DNA of 6,996 nt from a bacterium. Lineage in GTDB: Bacteria; RBG-13-66-14. Each line of letters opens with the position of its first letter. Position 1 is the stretch's first letter. The notes beneath the pieces are model-generated. The model was not told the origin of the DNA and did not search any database. It saw nothing but the letters and a program-made list of their open reading frames with translations. The position numbers and the translations under genes are program-made. The DNA lies in assembly GCA_021107695.1 (NCBI GenBank), contig JAIOSI010000170.1:1-6996 (forward strand), given 5' to 3'. This document shows positions 1 through 5,609 of the stretch, in pieces.

Positions 1-155
1 AAAAAATCACTATCCTGAGCGACGATAGAGAGACCATCGTCCATGTCCGTCTGCCCAAGATCTACGTCGAGGAAACCGACGAGGACGAAGAAGAAGAAGG
101 CGACGAGGGCGAAGAAGGCGAAGAGGGCGAAGACTCTGAGGAATCCGAAGAGTAA
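1..155 (+). CDS. rplY: 50S ribosomal protein bL25 (CTC/TL5 type), 3' end only
   Basis: This is the last 50 codons of a gene that starts before the window; the reading frame is open from base 3 to a TAA stop at 153-155. The visible protein begins KITILSDDRETIVHVRLPKI, which fits the end of the C-terminal beta domain of the CTC/TL5 form of bL25, the protein that binds 5S rRNA in the large subunit. It then runs into a tail of about 28 residues made almost only of Glu, Asp, Gly and Ser. An acidic tail is common in CTC-type L25. The call rests on this short end plus the neighbour: pth follows 30 nt downstream, and rplY-pth is a widely conserved pair. The 5S-binding N-terminal domain is outside the window and cannot be checked. 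Confidence 0.8.
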   Translation, partial: KITILSDDRETIVHVRLPKIYVEETDEDEEEEGDEGEEGEEGEDSEESEE

Positions 156-185
156 CCTCTTCGAGTCATTCAAAGGTTTCGGCAG

Positions 186-812
186 ATGCTCCTCGTTGGT
201 CTGGGCAATACCGGTGCGAAGTACGCCAACACCCGACACAACCTGGGTTTTATGGTGGTTCGTCGTCTGGTTGAGCGTGGTCGCGGTGGCAGCTGGACAA
301 AACGCTGCCAAAGCGCGACCTGCCGGGTTCGCTACGCCGGGGAGAGCTTTACCGCTGCCCTTCCGCAGACCTTTATGAACCTCTCCGGTGGGGCGGTGGA
401 ATGCCTGCTCCGCGAAGCAGGCAACGACCTCTCCGACCTGCTGGTGGTCTGCGATGATGTAAGCCTGGCCTTTGGGATGCTGGGCCTGCGCAAGAGCGGC
501 GGAGACGGTGGGCAGAAGGGGATCCGCGACGTAATCAGTCGAGTGGGCGAGGGCTTTGGTCGGTTAAGAATCGGCTGCGGTCCGGCTCCTCAGTATGCCG
601 ACCTGGCAGACTTCGTCCTGTCGCCTTTTCCGGCGGAAGAAGCGAGTCGTCTGCCAAAGCTGCTTGATCGTGCCGTAGATGCCGTGGTCGCCCTGAGCAA
701 GCGGGGTTATCAACAGGCGATGGCAACCTACAACGGTTACGCGCCGGGCTTTGCTCCTGAACCAGTTTCTGAAGAAAATGAACCAGAAGAAGAAAAGGAA
801 GAGAAAAAATAG
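186..812 (+). CDS. pth: Peptidyl-tRNA hydrolase (Pth1 family)
   Basis: Cytosolic enzyme that cleaves the ester bond of peptidyl-tRNAs dropped from ribosomes, freeing tRNA for reuse. The protein has 208 residues; E. coli Pth has 194. It opens with the family signature LLVGLGNTGAKYANTRHN, containing Asn8 and the catalytic His18. The MNLSG motif follows at 64-68 (substrate-binding Asn65), then the active-site Asp90 in VCDDVSL, a glycine loop SGGDGGQKGIRDVI at 104-117, and RLRIGCG at 126-132. In the E. coli enzyme the loop reads GGHNG; here it reads GGQKG, so the His/Asn pair is Gln110/Lys111. After the fold ends near residue 185 there is a tail rich in Pro, Glu and Lys (EPEEEKEEKK). The start at 186 is supported by the signature lying at the very N-terminus and by a weak AAAGG at 172-176. 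It is probably cotranscribed with rplY. Confidence 0.95.
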   Translation: MLLVGLGNTGAKYANTRHNLGFMVVRRLVERGRGGSWTKRCQSATCRVRYAGESFTAALPQTFMNLSGGAVECLLREAGNDLSDLLVVCDDVSLAFGMLGLRKSGGDGGQKGIRDVISRVGEGFGRLRIGCGPAPQYADLADFVLSPFPAEEASRLPKLLDRAVDAVVALSKRGYQQAMATYNGYAPGFAPEPVSEENEPEEEKEEKK

Positions 813-878
813 CACCAGGAGACCTTTGCAAAACTAGCTTTCACGATTGTTTCAACACGCTATGGTTTTGACGTTGAG

Positions 879-900
879 ACAAGGGGTTTCAACCCCTTGT
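879..900. repeat. Palindromic hairpin 1 (acaagggg / ccccttgt)
   Basis: Perfect 8-bp stem, 879-886 with 893-900, and a 6-nt loop tttcaa. No T-run follows on either side, so it does not look like a classical intrinsic terminator. Its stem shares the half-site ccccttgt with the hairpin 27 bases downstream. Confidence 0.7.
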
Positions 901-926
901 GGATAGTGAATCTCATTGCAAATTTC

Positions 927-946
927 CAAGGGGCTAAAGCCCCTTG
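927..946. repeat. Palindromic hairpin 2 (caaggggc / gccccttg)
   Basis: Perfect 8-bp stem, 927-934 with 939-946, and a 4-nt loop taaa. It shares caagggg and cccctt(g) with hairpin 1, so the two look like related or duplicated palindromes inside the same element. In RNA the two could also pair with each other and form alternative structures. Confidence 0.7.
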
Positions 947-1082
947 TCTGGGACGAGCGAGGTCAACATTTTTTCAAAGACCTCATTGATTAAGATCAAC
1001 GCAAGTGATTCTCGTTTTTTGTGCCGCTTACTATCAGAACTCTTGAACAACGAAATCTTGGACAACATCTCACACGACAGCA

Positions 1083-1087
1083 GGGAG
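1083..1087 (+). promoter_or_regulatory. Ribosome binding site that sets the hppA start
   Basis: GGGAG lies 5 nt before the ATG at 1093. It favours this start over the in-frame GTG at 1021, which would add 24 polar residues in front of the first membrane helix and has no comparable site. Confidence 0.7.
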
Positions 1088-1092
1088 TGAAA

Positions 1093-3162
1093 ATGTTCCT
1101 GGGTATTCCGATAGCAAGTGGTATCCTGGCTCTGATCTTCGTGGTCTTCCTCGCCATCGGCGTTCGGCGCAAGCCCGAAGGCGGCGAGACGATGGTCCGC
1201 ATTGCCGGAGAGATCCGCAAGGGCGCGAAGGCGTTCCTCCGTCGAGAGTACACCACCGTCGGGGCAATAGTCATCATCCTCGGTGGCGGAATCGCCCTGA
1301 CCAGTCTCGGCTGGCGTACCGGAGCTTCCTTTGCTCTGGGCGCGGCGGTTAGCGCACTGGCTGGTTATATCGGCATGAGCATCGCTACACGAGCGAACTC
1401 CCGCACCACCGAAGCCGCCAAGAGCGGCGTTAAGTCCGCCCTCGGCGTGGCTGTCTCCGGTGGAGCGGTGATGGGACTCTCCGTGGTCGGTCTCTCCCTG
1501 CTCGGTCTGGGAGCGGTCATCTACCTCTTTGCTCCCAACCTCTGGTCTGGTGCTGAGGCATCGTCCAGCGTTCTTATCGCCGAGACCGGGGTTATCAACG
1601 GTTTCGCTATGGGCGCGTCGCTGATGGCTCTCTTTGCCCGTGCCGGCGGCGGTATCTTTACCAAGGGTGCCGACATGGCTGCCGACCTAGTCGGCAAGGT
1701 CGAGGCTGGCATCCCCGAAGACGATCCCCGTAACCCGGCGGTCATTGCCGATAACGTCGGCGATAACGTTGGCGACGTTGCCGGACTGGGTGCCGATCTG
1801 CTGGAATCCTACGTCGAGTCGATCATCGCCAGTATGGCTCTCGCAGCGGCGATTGCCGTTACCGGAGCCGGACGCAACCTTATCTTACTACCCCTGGCGA
1901 TTGCCGCCATCGGTGTCGTCGGCAGCATCATCGGCATCTTCTTTACCAAGCTCGTCGGGCGCAGCAACCCCCAGGCGGCACTGAGCGGAGGAACCTATCT
2001 TGCCGCGGGCTTGACCGCCGCTGGCACCTACTTCCTCTTCCAGTGGCTGGGAACTCCCTTCGAGATTGCCGGAGTTGCCTACGGACAGATGGGACCCTTC
2101 TGGGCAACCCTGGCGGGAATCGGCTCCGGTGTGCTGATCGGCTTGACCAGCGAATACTACACCTCGTCGAAGTACAAGCCAGTTAAGAACCTTGCCGAGG
2201 CATCGCAGACCAACGCCGCAATAACCGTTACCGAAGGTCTTGCTGTGGGGATGGAATCCCTGCTCTTGCCGGTAATTGTCCTCGGTGCGGCGGTGATGTT
2301 CTCGCATTACGTTGCCGGAATGTACGGCGTGGCAATGGCTGCCGTGGGAATGCTCGCCACCACCGGTATGGTGGTCTCGGTGGACTCTTACGGACCGATT
2401 GCCGATAACGCTGGCGGTATCGCCGAGATGGCGAAGCTCGACCCCAGCGTTCGCAAGGTTACCGATAACCTCGATGCCGTGGGTAACACCACCGCAGCAA
2501 TCGGCAAGGGCTTTGCCATCGGTAGTGCCGCTCTGGCGGCTCTGGGGCTGCTCTCTGCCTACCTGACCAGCATTGGCAGCGGAGAGATGATATCCCTCTC
2601 CGATCCTCTGGTACTTGCCGGGCTGCTCTTTGGAGCGATGCTCCCCTTCTTCTTCTCCAGCACCCTCTTCCGCGCCGTGGTCAAGTCTGCCAACGGTCTG
2701 ATTGCCGAGGTTCGTCGCCAGTTCGAGAAGATTCCCGGACTCCGCGAGGGCAAAGAGGGCGTACTGCCCGACTCTGCCACCTGCGTTGATCTGGCGACCA
2801 AGCACGCTCTCAGGGGGATGATTGTCCCCGGTATGCTGGCGATTCTGGTTCCCGTTACCGTGGGATTCCTCGTCGGACCGCTGGCTCTTGCCGGACTCCT
2901 CGTCGGTGCCATCGCCAGCGGAGTTATGCTCGGTGTCTTCACCGCCAACTCCGGTGGAGCGATGCACAACGCCAAGAAGTATATCGAAGAAGGTCACTTC
3001 GGCGGTAAAGGTTCCGTGGCGCACAAGTCTGCCGTTGTCGGCGACACCGTGGGCGACCCGCTCAAAGACACCGTCGGGCCATCCATCAACATCCTGATCA
3101 AGCTGATGACCGTGGTCAGTCTGGTCATCGCCCCGATCCTTCCCGGCGTAATGGGCGGATAG
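1093..3162 (+). CDS. hppA: Membrane-bound ion-pumping pyrophosphatase, K+-dependent type (H+ and/or Na+)
   Basis: Hydrolyses pyrophosphate to phosphate and uses the energy to move H+ and/or Na+ out of the cytoplasm. The protein has 689 residues, normal for the family, and hydrophobic segments throughout as expected for about 16 helices. Family motifs are intact: [13 protein letters not shown] (Asp194, Lys202, Glu204), the acidic PPi-Mg loop from EDDPRNP through DNVGDNVGD (209-228), and near the C-terminus Asp651, Asp655, Lys658 and Asp659 followed by [16 protein letters not shown] has Ala468 and Gly471 where K+-independent enzymes carry Lys and Thr, so the enzyme should need K+. Helix 6 reads DLLESYVES: glutamates occupy both the position used in Na+-pumping enzymes (Glu238) and the one a turn later used in plant-type H+ pumps (Glu242). 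Ion choice is therefore not settled by sequence. The ATG at 1093 was chosen from the ribosome binding site. The neighbours are translation genes; no partner subunit is needed. Confidence 0.97.
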   Translation: MFLGIPIASGILALIFVVFLAIGVRRKPEGGETMVRIAGEIRKGAKAFLRREYTTVGAIVIILGGGIALTSLGWRTGASFALGAAVSALAGYIGMSIATRANSRTTEAAKSGVKSALGVAVSGGAVMGLSVVGLSLLGLGAVIYLFAPNLWSGAEASSSVLIAETGVINGFAMGASLMALFARAGGGIFTKGADMAADLVGKVEAGIPEDDPRNPAVIADNVGDNVGDVAGLGADLLESYVESIIASMALAAAIAVTGAGRNLILLPLAIAAIGVVGSIIGIFFTKLVGRSNPQAALSGGTYLAAGLTAAGTYFLFQWLGTPFEIAGVAYGQMGPFWATLAGIGSGVLIGLTSEYYTSSKYKPVKNLAEASQTNAAITVTEGLAVGMESLLLPVIVLGAAVMFSHYVAGMYGVAMAAVGMLATTGMVVSVDSYGPIADNAGGIAEMAKLDPSVRKVTDNLDAVGNTTAAIGKGFAIGSAALAALGLLSAYLTSIGSGEMISLSDPLVLAGLLFGAMLPFFFSSTLFRAVVKSANGLIAEVRRQFEKIPGLREGKEGVLPDSATCVDLATKHALRGMIVPGMLAILVPVTVGFLVGPLALAGLLVGAIASGVMLGVFTANSGGAMHNAKKYIEEGHFGGKGSVAHKSAVVGDTVGDPLKDTVGPSINILIKLMTVVSLVIAPILPGVMGG

Positions 3163-3173
3163 GCAATACGGTG

Positions 3174-3182
3174 TGTTATAGA
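3174..3182 (+). promoter_or_regulatory. Possible extended -10 promoter for the rpsF operon
   Basis: TGtTATAGA matches an extended -10 box (TGn plus TATAAT at 4 of 6). It lies just after the hppA stop and about 117 nt before rpsF. No convincing -35 box is present at 17 bp spacing, where the sequence is ggcgga. Transcription from here would begin close to the hairpin at 3192-3213. Weak evidence. Confidence 0.25.
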
Positions 3183-3191
3183 ATGCTATCT

Positions 3192-3213
3192 CCCTCTCCC
3201 CTCTGGGAGAGGG
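3192..3213. repeat. REP-like palindrome between hppA and rpsF (ccctctccc / gggagaggg)
   Basis: Perfect 9-bp GC-rich stem, 3192-3200 with 3205-3213, loop ctct. Sequences of this type occur as dispersed intergenic palindromes in many bacterial genomes. It lies 29 bases after the hppA stop. No T-run follows (gttggca), so termination by the usual intrinsic route is doubtful, but the stem could stabilise the hppA mRNA 3' end or slow transcription into rpsF. Confidence 0.7.
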
Positions 3214-3290
3214 GTTGGCACTAATAGTTCAAACATACCTCAACACATTTCCCGCAAGTCGAACCAAACCACAGACCAACACCACAGATA

Positions 3291-3295
3291 AGGAG
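3291..3295 (+). promoter_or_regulatory. Ribosome binding site that sets the rpsF start
   Basis: AGGAG sits 3 nt before the ATG at 3299. It supports that start over the upstream in-frame start at 3215, whose extra 28 residues do not resemble S6. Confidence 0.75.
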
Positions 3296-3298
3296 AAA

Positions 3299-3574
3299 AT
3301 GCGCGATTACGAAACCACCATCCTGCTCGACTCTTCGCTTTCCGACGAAGAGTACAAAAAGAAGCTGGGGCAGTTCGAGGAGCTCTTCGGCTCCGAGGCT
3401 CAGCTCGAAGACATGGGTGTGCGGCAGCTTGCCTACCCAATCAAGCGCGCCCGCGATGCCCACTACCTTCGCTACTTTCACAAAGCCGACAACGCCCAGC
3501 TTGAGGTCATCAACGCCCGCCTGCGGATCGATGAGCCGGTAATGCGTTATCTGGTGATCAAGGCCGACGAGTAA
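3299..3574 (+). CDS. rpsF: 30S ribosomal protein bS6
   Basis: Small-subunit protein that pairs with bS18 on the central domain of 16S rRNA. The 91-residue product begins MRDYETTILLDSSLSDEEYK, the usual S6 opening (an RxYE start to the first beta strand). It also has the conserved core GVRQLAYPIKRARDAHYLRY at about 40-59 and ends with the strand VMRYLVIKADE. S6 proteins are often 95-130 residues; this one has no C-terminal tail. It is followed after 20 nt by ssb, so the two are surely cotranscribed. In several bacteria the S6:S18 complex represses this operon by binding its leader RNA. I looked for that leader structure upstream and could not recognise it. Confidence 0.97.
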   Translation: MRDYETTILLDSSLSDEEYKKKLGQFEELFGSEAQLEDMGVRQLAYPIKRARDAHYLRYFHKADNAQLEVINARLRIDEPVMRYLVIKADE

Positions 3575-3594
3575 AAAAAGAAAAGGAGTATTCG

Positions 3595-4032
3595 ATGGCC
3601 TCCTACAACAAAGTTCTGCTGATGAGTAATCTGACCCGTGATCCTGAGCTGCGCTATACCGCAAATGGTCAGGCACTCGCCAAGTTCGGCATCGCCACGA
3701 ACCGCAAGTTCAAATCCGGCGATGGGATGAAGGAAGAGGTAACCTACGTGGACTGCACCGCCTGGGCGCGTTCCGCCGAGGTAATCTGCGAGTACATGCG
3801 TAAAGGTTCACCTATCTTCATCGAGGGTCGTCTCCAGTTTTCCTCCTGGGAAGACAAAGAGAGCGGCAAAAAACGCTCCAAGCTAGATGTAACCGTTGAG
3901 CGATTCCAGTTCATCGGCGGTCGGCAAGATTCCGAGGGCGGCGCACCGCGCGGCAATCAGGGTCAACAGAACCGTGGTGGCCAGCAGAATCGCGAAATGG
4001 AGCCACTCTCCGACGACGACATCCCGTTCTAG
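3595..4032 (+). CDS. ssb: Single-stranded DNA-binding protein
   Basis: Binds single-stranded DNA as a homotetramer in replication, repair and recombination, and recruits partner enzymes through its C-terminal tip. The protein has 145 residues. Residues 1-108 form the OB fold, with the typical LMSNLTRDPELRYTANGQA stretch (9-27), FGIATNR (31-37), YVDCTAWAR (51-59) and FIEGRLQ (75-81), including the DNA-stacking Trp57 and Trp85. A linker rich in Gly, Gln and Asn (109-134) leads to the acidic tip EPLSDDDIPF, the classic partner-binding signal. The start has a strong AAGGAG at 3583-3588 with 6 nt spacing. Gene order rpsF-ssb-rpsR is conserved across many phyla. Position 11 is Ser where many SSBs have Gly, a minor change. 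Confidence 0.97.
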   Translation: MASYNKVLLMSNLTRDPELRYTANGQALAKFGIATNRKFKSGDGMKEEVTYVDCTAWARSAEVICEYMRKGSPIFIEGRLQFSSWEDKESGKKRSKLDVTVERFQFIGGRQDSEGGAPRGNQGQQNRGGQQNREMEPLSDDDIPF

Positions 4033-4110
4033 GTCGCTTGCGACCACCGTTAGACAAAATGCTCCACCGGCTGCTTTTGGTTGCTCAACCGATTGGACTT
4101 TTCACCAATC
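4032..4110 (+). other. Row of three short hairpins after ssb
   Basis: Three small inverted repeats follow the ssb stop: ggtcgc/gcgacc (4032-4037 with 4040-4045, overlapping the stop codon), ggttg/caacc (4079-4083 with 4086-4090) and gattgg/ccaatc (4091-4096 with 4105-4110). None has a T-run after it. They may be a decayed repeat or part of a structured spacer; each alone is weak. Confidence 0.35.
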
Positions 4111-4146
4111 CGTGAGGCTCCTTCAAGGTCTGTAAGCTCGCTGCAA

Positions 4147-4218
4147 TGCTAACGATAGTCGAAAGTTACAGCATAGCGATGGCTTCATCCAAGCCGGATA
4201 AACAATCGAAGGTTAGCA
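4147..4218 (+). promoter_or_regulatory. Possible structured RNA in the ssb-rpsR spacer
   Basis: tgctaac (4147-4153) is the perfect reverse complement of gttagca (4212-4218). Just inside, gat (4154-4156) can pair with atc (4205-4207), and a smaller ggctt/aagcc stem lies between. The whole could fold into a closed domain about 160 nt ahead of rpsR. This would suit a leader that controls rpsR, but the pairing is short, no known motif is recognised, and the domain overlaps the start of the candidate small ORF. Confidence 0.25.
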
Positions 4219-4274
4219 AGAAAAAATACCTGGAAGCTCTCCGAACCTACCGGGAGAGCCGTAAATGTGGCTGA
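4179..4274 (+). CDS. Candidate small ORF, 31 residues, basic; function unknown
   Basis: An ATG at 4179 opens a 31-codon frame ending in TGA at 4272-4274, inside the unusually long ssb-rpsR gap. The peptide starts MASSKPDKQSKVSKKKYLEA and is lysine- and arginine-rich with one Cys near the end. I do not recognise a family. Against it: no clear ribosome binding site stands before the ATG (the sequence is agcatagcg), and a short open frame can occur by chance. For it: sensible codons, the position between ribosomal genes and the basic composition typical of small RNA-binding proteins. Its end overlaps, in other frames, two further start codons (4265 ATG and 4267 GTG) that I regard as spurious. 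Confidence 0.22.
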   Translation: MASSKPDKQSKVSKKKYLEALRTYRESRKCG

Positions 4275-4372
4275 TTCAAAGCCACGCCGCACCTCGCAAG
4301 CTCAAAATCCTGAAAATAGCTATCCAGGCTCACCGGCGACGGCGATTCCGCCGCGCCGCAAAAGAACAACAA

Positions 4373-4376
4373 AGGA
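4373..4376 (+). promoter_or_regulatory. Ribosome binding site that sets the rpsR start
   Basis: AGGA in aaaggaaaac lies 5 nt before the ATG at 4382. It supports this start over the in-frame ATG at 4265, which would add 39 residues with no likeness to S18. Confidence 0.7.
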
Positions 4377-4381
4377 AAACG

Positions 4382-4645
4382 ATGGCACAGAAACGCGACG
4401 CAAAAAAAGGTGGCAAGAAGAAATTCCAGCGGAAACGGCACTGTCGTCTCTGCGAAGACAAGGTAACCAAGGTTGACTACAAAGATCTTGCTATCCTGAA
4501 GAAGAACGTTACCAACCGGGGTAAAATCCGCGCGCGCCGCACCAGTGGCAACTGCGAGAAGCATCAGCGGATGATCGCTCGCGCTCTCAAGCGGGCGCGG
4601 CACCTGGCGATGATCCCCTACAAGTTGGAGTATTTCCGCAAGTAA
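4382..4645 (+). CDS. rpsR: 30S ribosomal protein bS18, zinc-binding (C+) form
   Basis: Partner of bS6 in the small-subunit platform. The product has 87 residues. A basic N-terminal arm (AQKRDAKKGGKKKFQRKR) leads to HCRLCEDKVTKVDYKD, then the S18 core with RGKIRARRTSGNCEKHQR and ends in ALKRARHLAMIPY. Cys21, Cys24, Cys58 and His61 form a plausible zinc site, the C+ version of S18 found in many anaerobes and deep lineages and lost in others such as E. coli. The start was chosen from the ribosome binding site and the usual S18 length. It stands 349 nt after ssb, whereas most genomes keep these genes close, so it may have its own promoter or control element. Confidence 0.96.
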   Translation: MAQKRDAKKGGKKKFQRKRHCRLCEDKVTKVDYKDLAILKKNVTNRGKIRARRTSGNCEKHQRMIARALKRARHLAMIPYKLEYFRK

Positions 4646-4725
4646 GCTCACCCCCCTGCTAAGTTCGAGATTTTTGCTTAACTTACCTTTGGGCATGCTC
4701 GTCCGGCTTGGGTGGAACAGATGCT

Positions 4726-4761
4726 ATTTGTAACAAACAGCCTCAAAGCACCGTTACAAAT
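4726..4761. repeat. 9-bp inverted repeat between rpsR and rplI
   Basis: atttgtaac (4726-4734) and gttacaaat (4753-4761) are perfect reverse complements separated by 18 nt, with a short tttt at 4763-4766 just after. It could be an RNA hairpin acting as a weak terminator or attenuator between rpsR and rplI, or a protein-binding dyad. The remainder of this 204-nt gap shows a 6-bp repeat taagtt/aactta (4660-4665 with 4680-4685) and a direct repeat of ccagttc (4804, 4831) but no gene. Confidence 0.4.
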
Positions 4762-4849
4762 GTTTTAGAGAACAAGCATCGGCCTCCCGAATTGGCGAAA
4801 AGTCCAGTTCATCGAGTTATTCAAGGGTCTCCAGTTCGAAAGAAGGATC

Positions 4850-5509
4850 ATGGAAGTAATTCTGAGAAAAAACCTGAACAATCTGGGCAGCCGGGGTGAT
4901 GTTGTTACCGTAAAAGACGGCTATGCTCGGAACTATCTGATTCCCCGTGGTATGGCGATGAAGGTAACCAAGGGCGCGAAACGCCAGATCGACATCGAAC
5001 GCGCCGCCAGCGACCGGAAGTTGCTCACCCAGCGCGAGCTGCACAAAGGTCTCATTGCGAAGATCGAAGGACAGTCCTTCACCGTCGCCGCCCGTGTTAG
5101 CGACTCCAACCGTCTCTACGGCTCCGTCGGAGAGAACGAGGTCGTTGAGCTGCTAGGGATGCAGGGCATCGAGATCGAACGCAGTCAGGTTCGCCTCGAT
5201 GACCACATCAAGTCAATCGGCGTTTTCAACGTTCCGGTCCGTTTCCAGGCCGACCTGATCGCCCAGATGAAGATCTGGATTGTTGCCGAGGACCAGGGAA
5301 CGCAAGGGTTGCCCGAAGAGGCTCCGGAGCCTCAGCTCTTCGTCGGTGGCAGCCAGAGCCTCAGTGAGGCAGCTGCCCATGTTGGCGAGATTGAGAGCAT
5401 CCCCGAAGAAGAGGACGAAGAGGCTTCTGAAGAGGTCCCAGAGTCCGCTGACGAGACAGAGTCGGTGCAGGAGGAAGCTCCGGTCGAAGAAGAACCAGAG
5501 ACCGAGTAG
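4850..5509 (+). CDS. rplI: 50S ribosomal protein bL9 with long acidic C-terminal tail
   Basis: Elongated large-subunit protein that sits at the base of the L1 stalk and helps keep the reading frame. The N-terminal rRNA-binding domain is unmistakable: MEVILRKNLNNLGSRGDVV, then VKDGYARNYLIPRGMAMK (21-38), the L9 signature. A long linking helix (about 40-75) leads to the C-terminal domain, which ends near residue 147 (KIWIVAED). The protein is 219 residues against about 150 for typical L9. The extra 70 or so residues include a short hydrophobic patch (PQLFVGGSQSL) and a Glu-rich stretch ending PVEEEPETE. The start fits the family exactly, but AAGGA at 4843-4847 leaves only 2 nt before the ATG, an unusually short spacing that may weaken translation. 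It is the last gene of the + strand unit before a strong terminator. Confidence 0.96.
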   Translation: MEVILRKNLNNLGSRGDVVTVKDGYARNYLIPRGMAMKVTKGAKRQIDIERAASDRKLLTQRELHKGLIAKIEGQSFTVAARVSDSNRLYGSVGENEVVELLGMQGIEIERSQVRLDDHIKSIGVFNVPVRFQADLIAQMKIWIVAEDQGTQGLPEEAPEPQLFVGGSQSLSEAAAHVGEIESIPEEEDEEASEEVPESADETESVQEEAPVEEEPETE

Positions 5510-5531
5510 CTTACTGCTCGTCTGTTGCTAA

Positions 5532-5559
5532 ATAAAACGCCCCGGAAGGGGCGTTTTAT
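5532..5559. terminator. Bidirectional intrinsic terminator between rplI and bioY-like gene
   Basis: ataaaacgcccc (5532-5543) pairs perfectly with ggggcgttttat (5548-5559) around a ggaa tetraloop. It gives a GC-rich core with A-tract and T-tract arms, so it works read in either direction. It lies 22 bases after the rplI stop and 50 bases beyond the end of the - strand genes, exactly where two converging transcripts must stop. Confidence 0.92.
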
Positions 5560-5573
5560 GATGATTGCGTCGT

Positions 5574-5597
5574 GTAGGGGTACGGCGTGCCGTACCC
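5574..5597. repeat. GTAGGGG-type palindromic repeat, copy 1
   Basis: gtagggg followed by a perfect 9-bp stem, gggtacggc (5578-5586) with gccgtaccc (5589-5597), and a 2-nt centre. A second element with the same gtagggg lead and a different palindrome core lies at 6852-6877. Such repeats are scattered in the intergenic DNA of many environmental bacteria. This copy sits between the terminator and the end of the bioY-like gene. Confidence 0.65.
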
Positions 5598-5609
5598 TAA
5601 TTGAGCTGG

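Larger units (their letters stand above)
819..984. mobile_element. Candidate MITE-like non-autonomous element, 166 bp
   Basis: Fills most of the gap between pth and hppA. The left end, gagacctttgcaaaa (819-833), and the reverse complement of the right end, gaggtctttgaaaaa (from 970-984), match at 12 of 15 positions, so the segment has imperfect terminal inverted repeats. Two perfect 8-bp hairpins lie inside it. It has no open reading frame of note. The structure fits a miniature inverted-repeat element mobilised by a transposase encoded elsewhere. No clear target-site duplication is visible (left flank ends in caccag, right flank starts attgat), so this may be an old or decayed copy, or a chance arrangement. 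It begins 7 bases after the pth stop codon. Confidence 0.45.

Noticed and set aside
879..900. Intrinsic terminator for pth
   Set aside because: The stem is good but no T-run follows on the + strand, and the hairpin appears to belong to a repeat element.
819..984. CRISPR-like array of short repeats
   Set aside because: Only two related palindromes with one spacer between them. There is no regular repeat-spacer period, and no cas gene is in the window.
1021..1092. A GTG start giving hppA 24 extra N-terminal residues
   Set aside because: The added residues are polar and unlike the family, and a good ribosome binding site precedes the ATG at 1093.
1888..3024. A 378-codon open frame on the - strand inside hppA
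   Set aside because: It is the antisense shadow of a GC-rich coding region. The protein is low in hydrophobic order, rich in Gly, His and Glu, and matches no family, while the + strand frame is an intact pyrophosphatase.
3163..3298. S6:S18-binding autoregulatory leader before rpsF
   Set aside because: I looked for the hairpin with a conserved CCG bulge known from other bacteria and could not identify it. Only the REP-like ccctctccc hairpin is clear.
4265..4381. N-terminal extension of S18 by 39 residues from an upstream ATG, and a GTG-started 69-codon frame from 4267
   Set aside because: Neither resembles a known protein. S18 begins normally at 4382 behind AGGA, and the second frame runs out of phase across rpsR.
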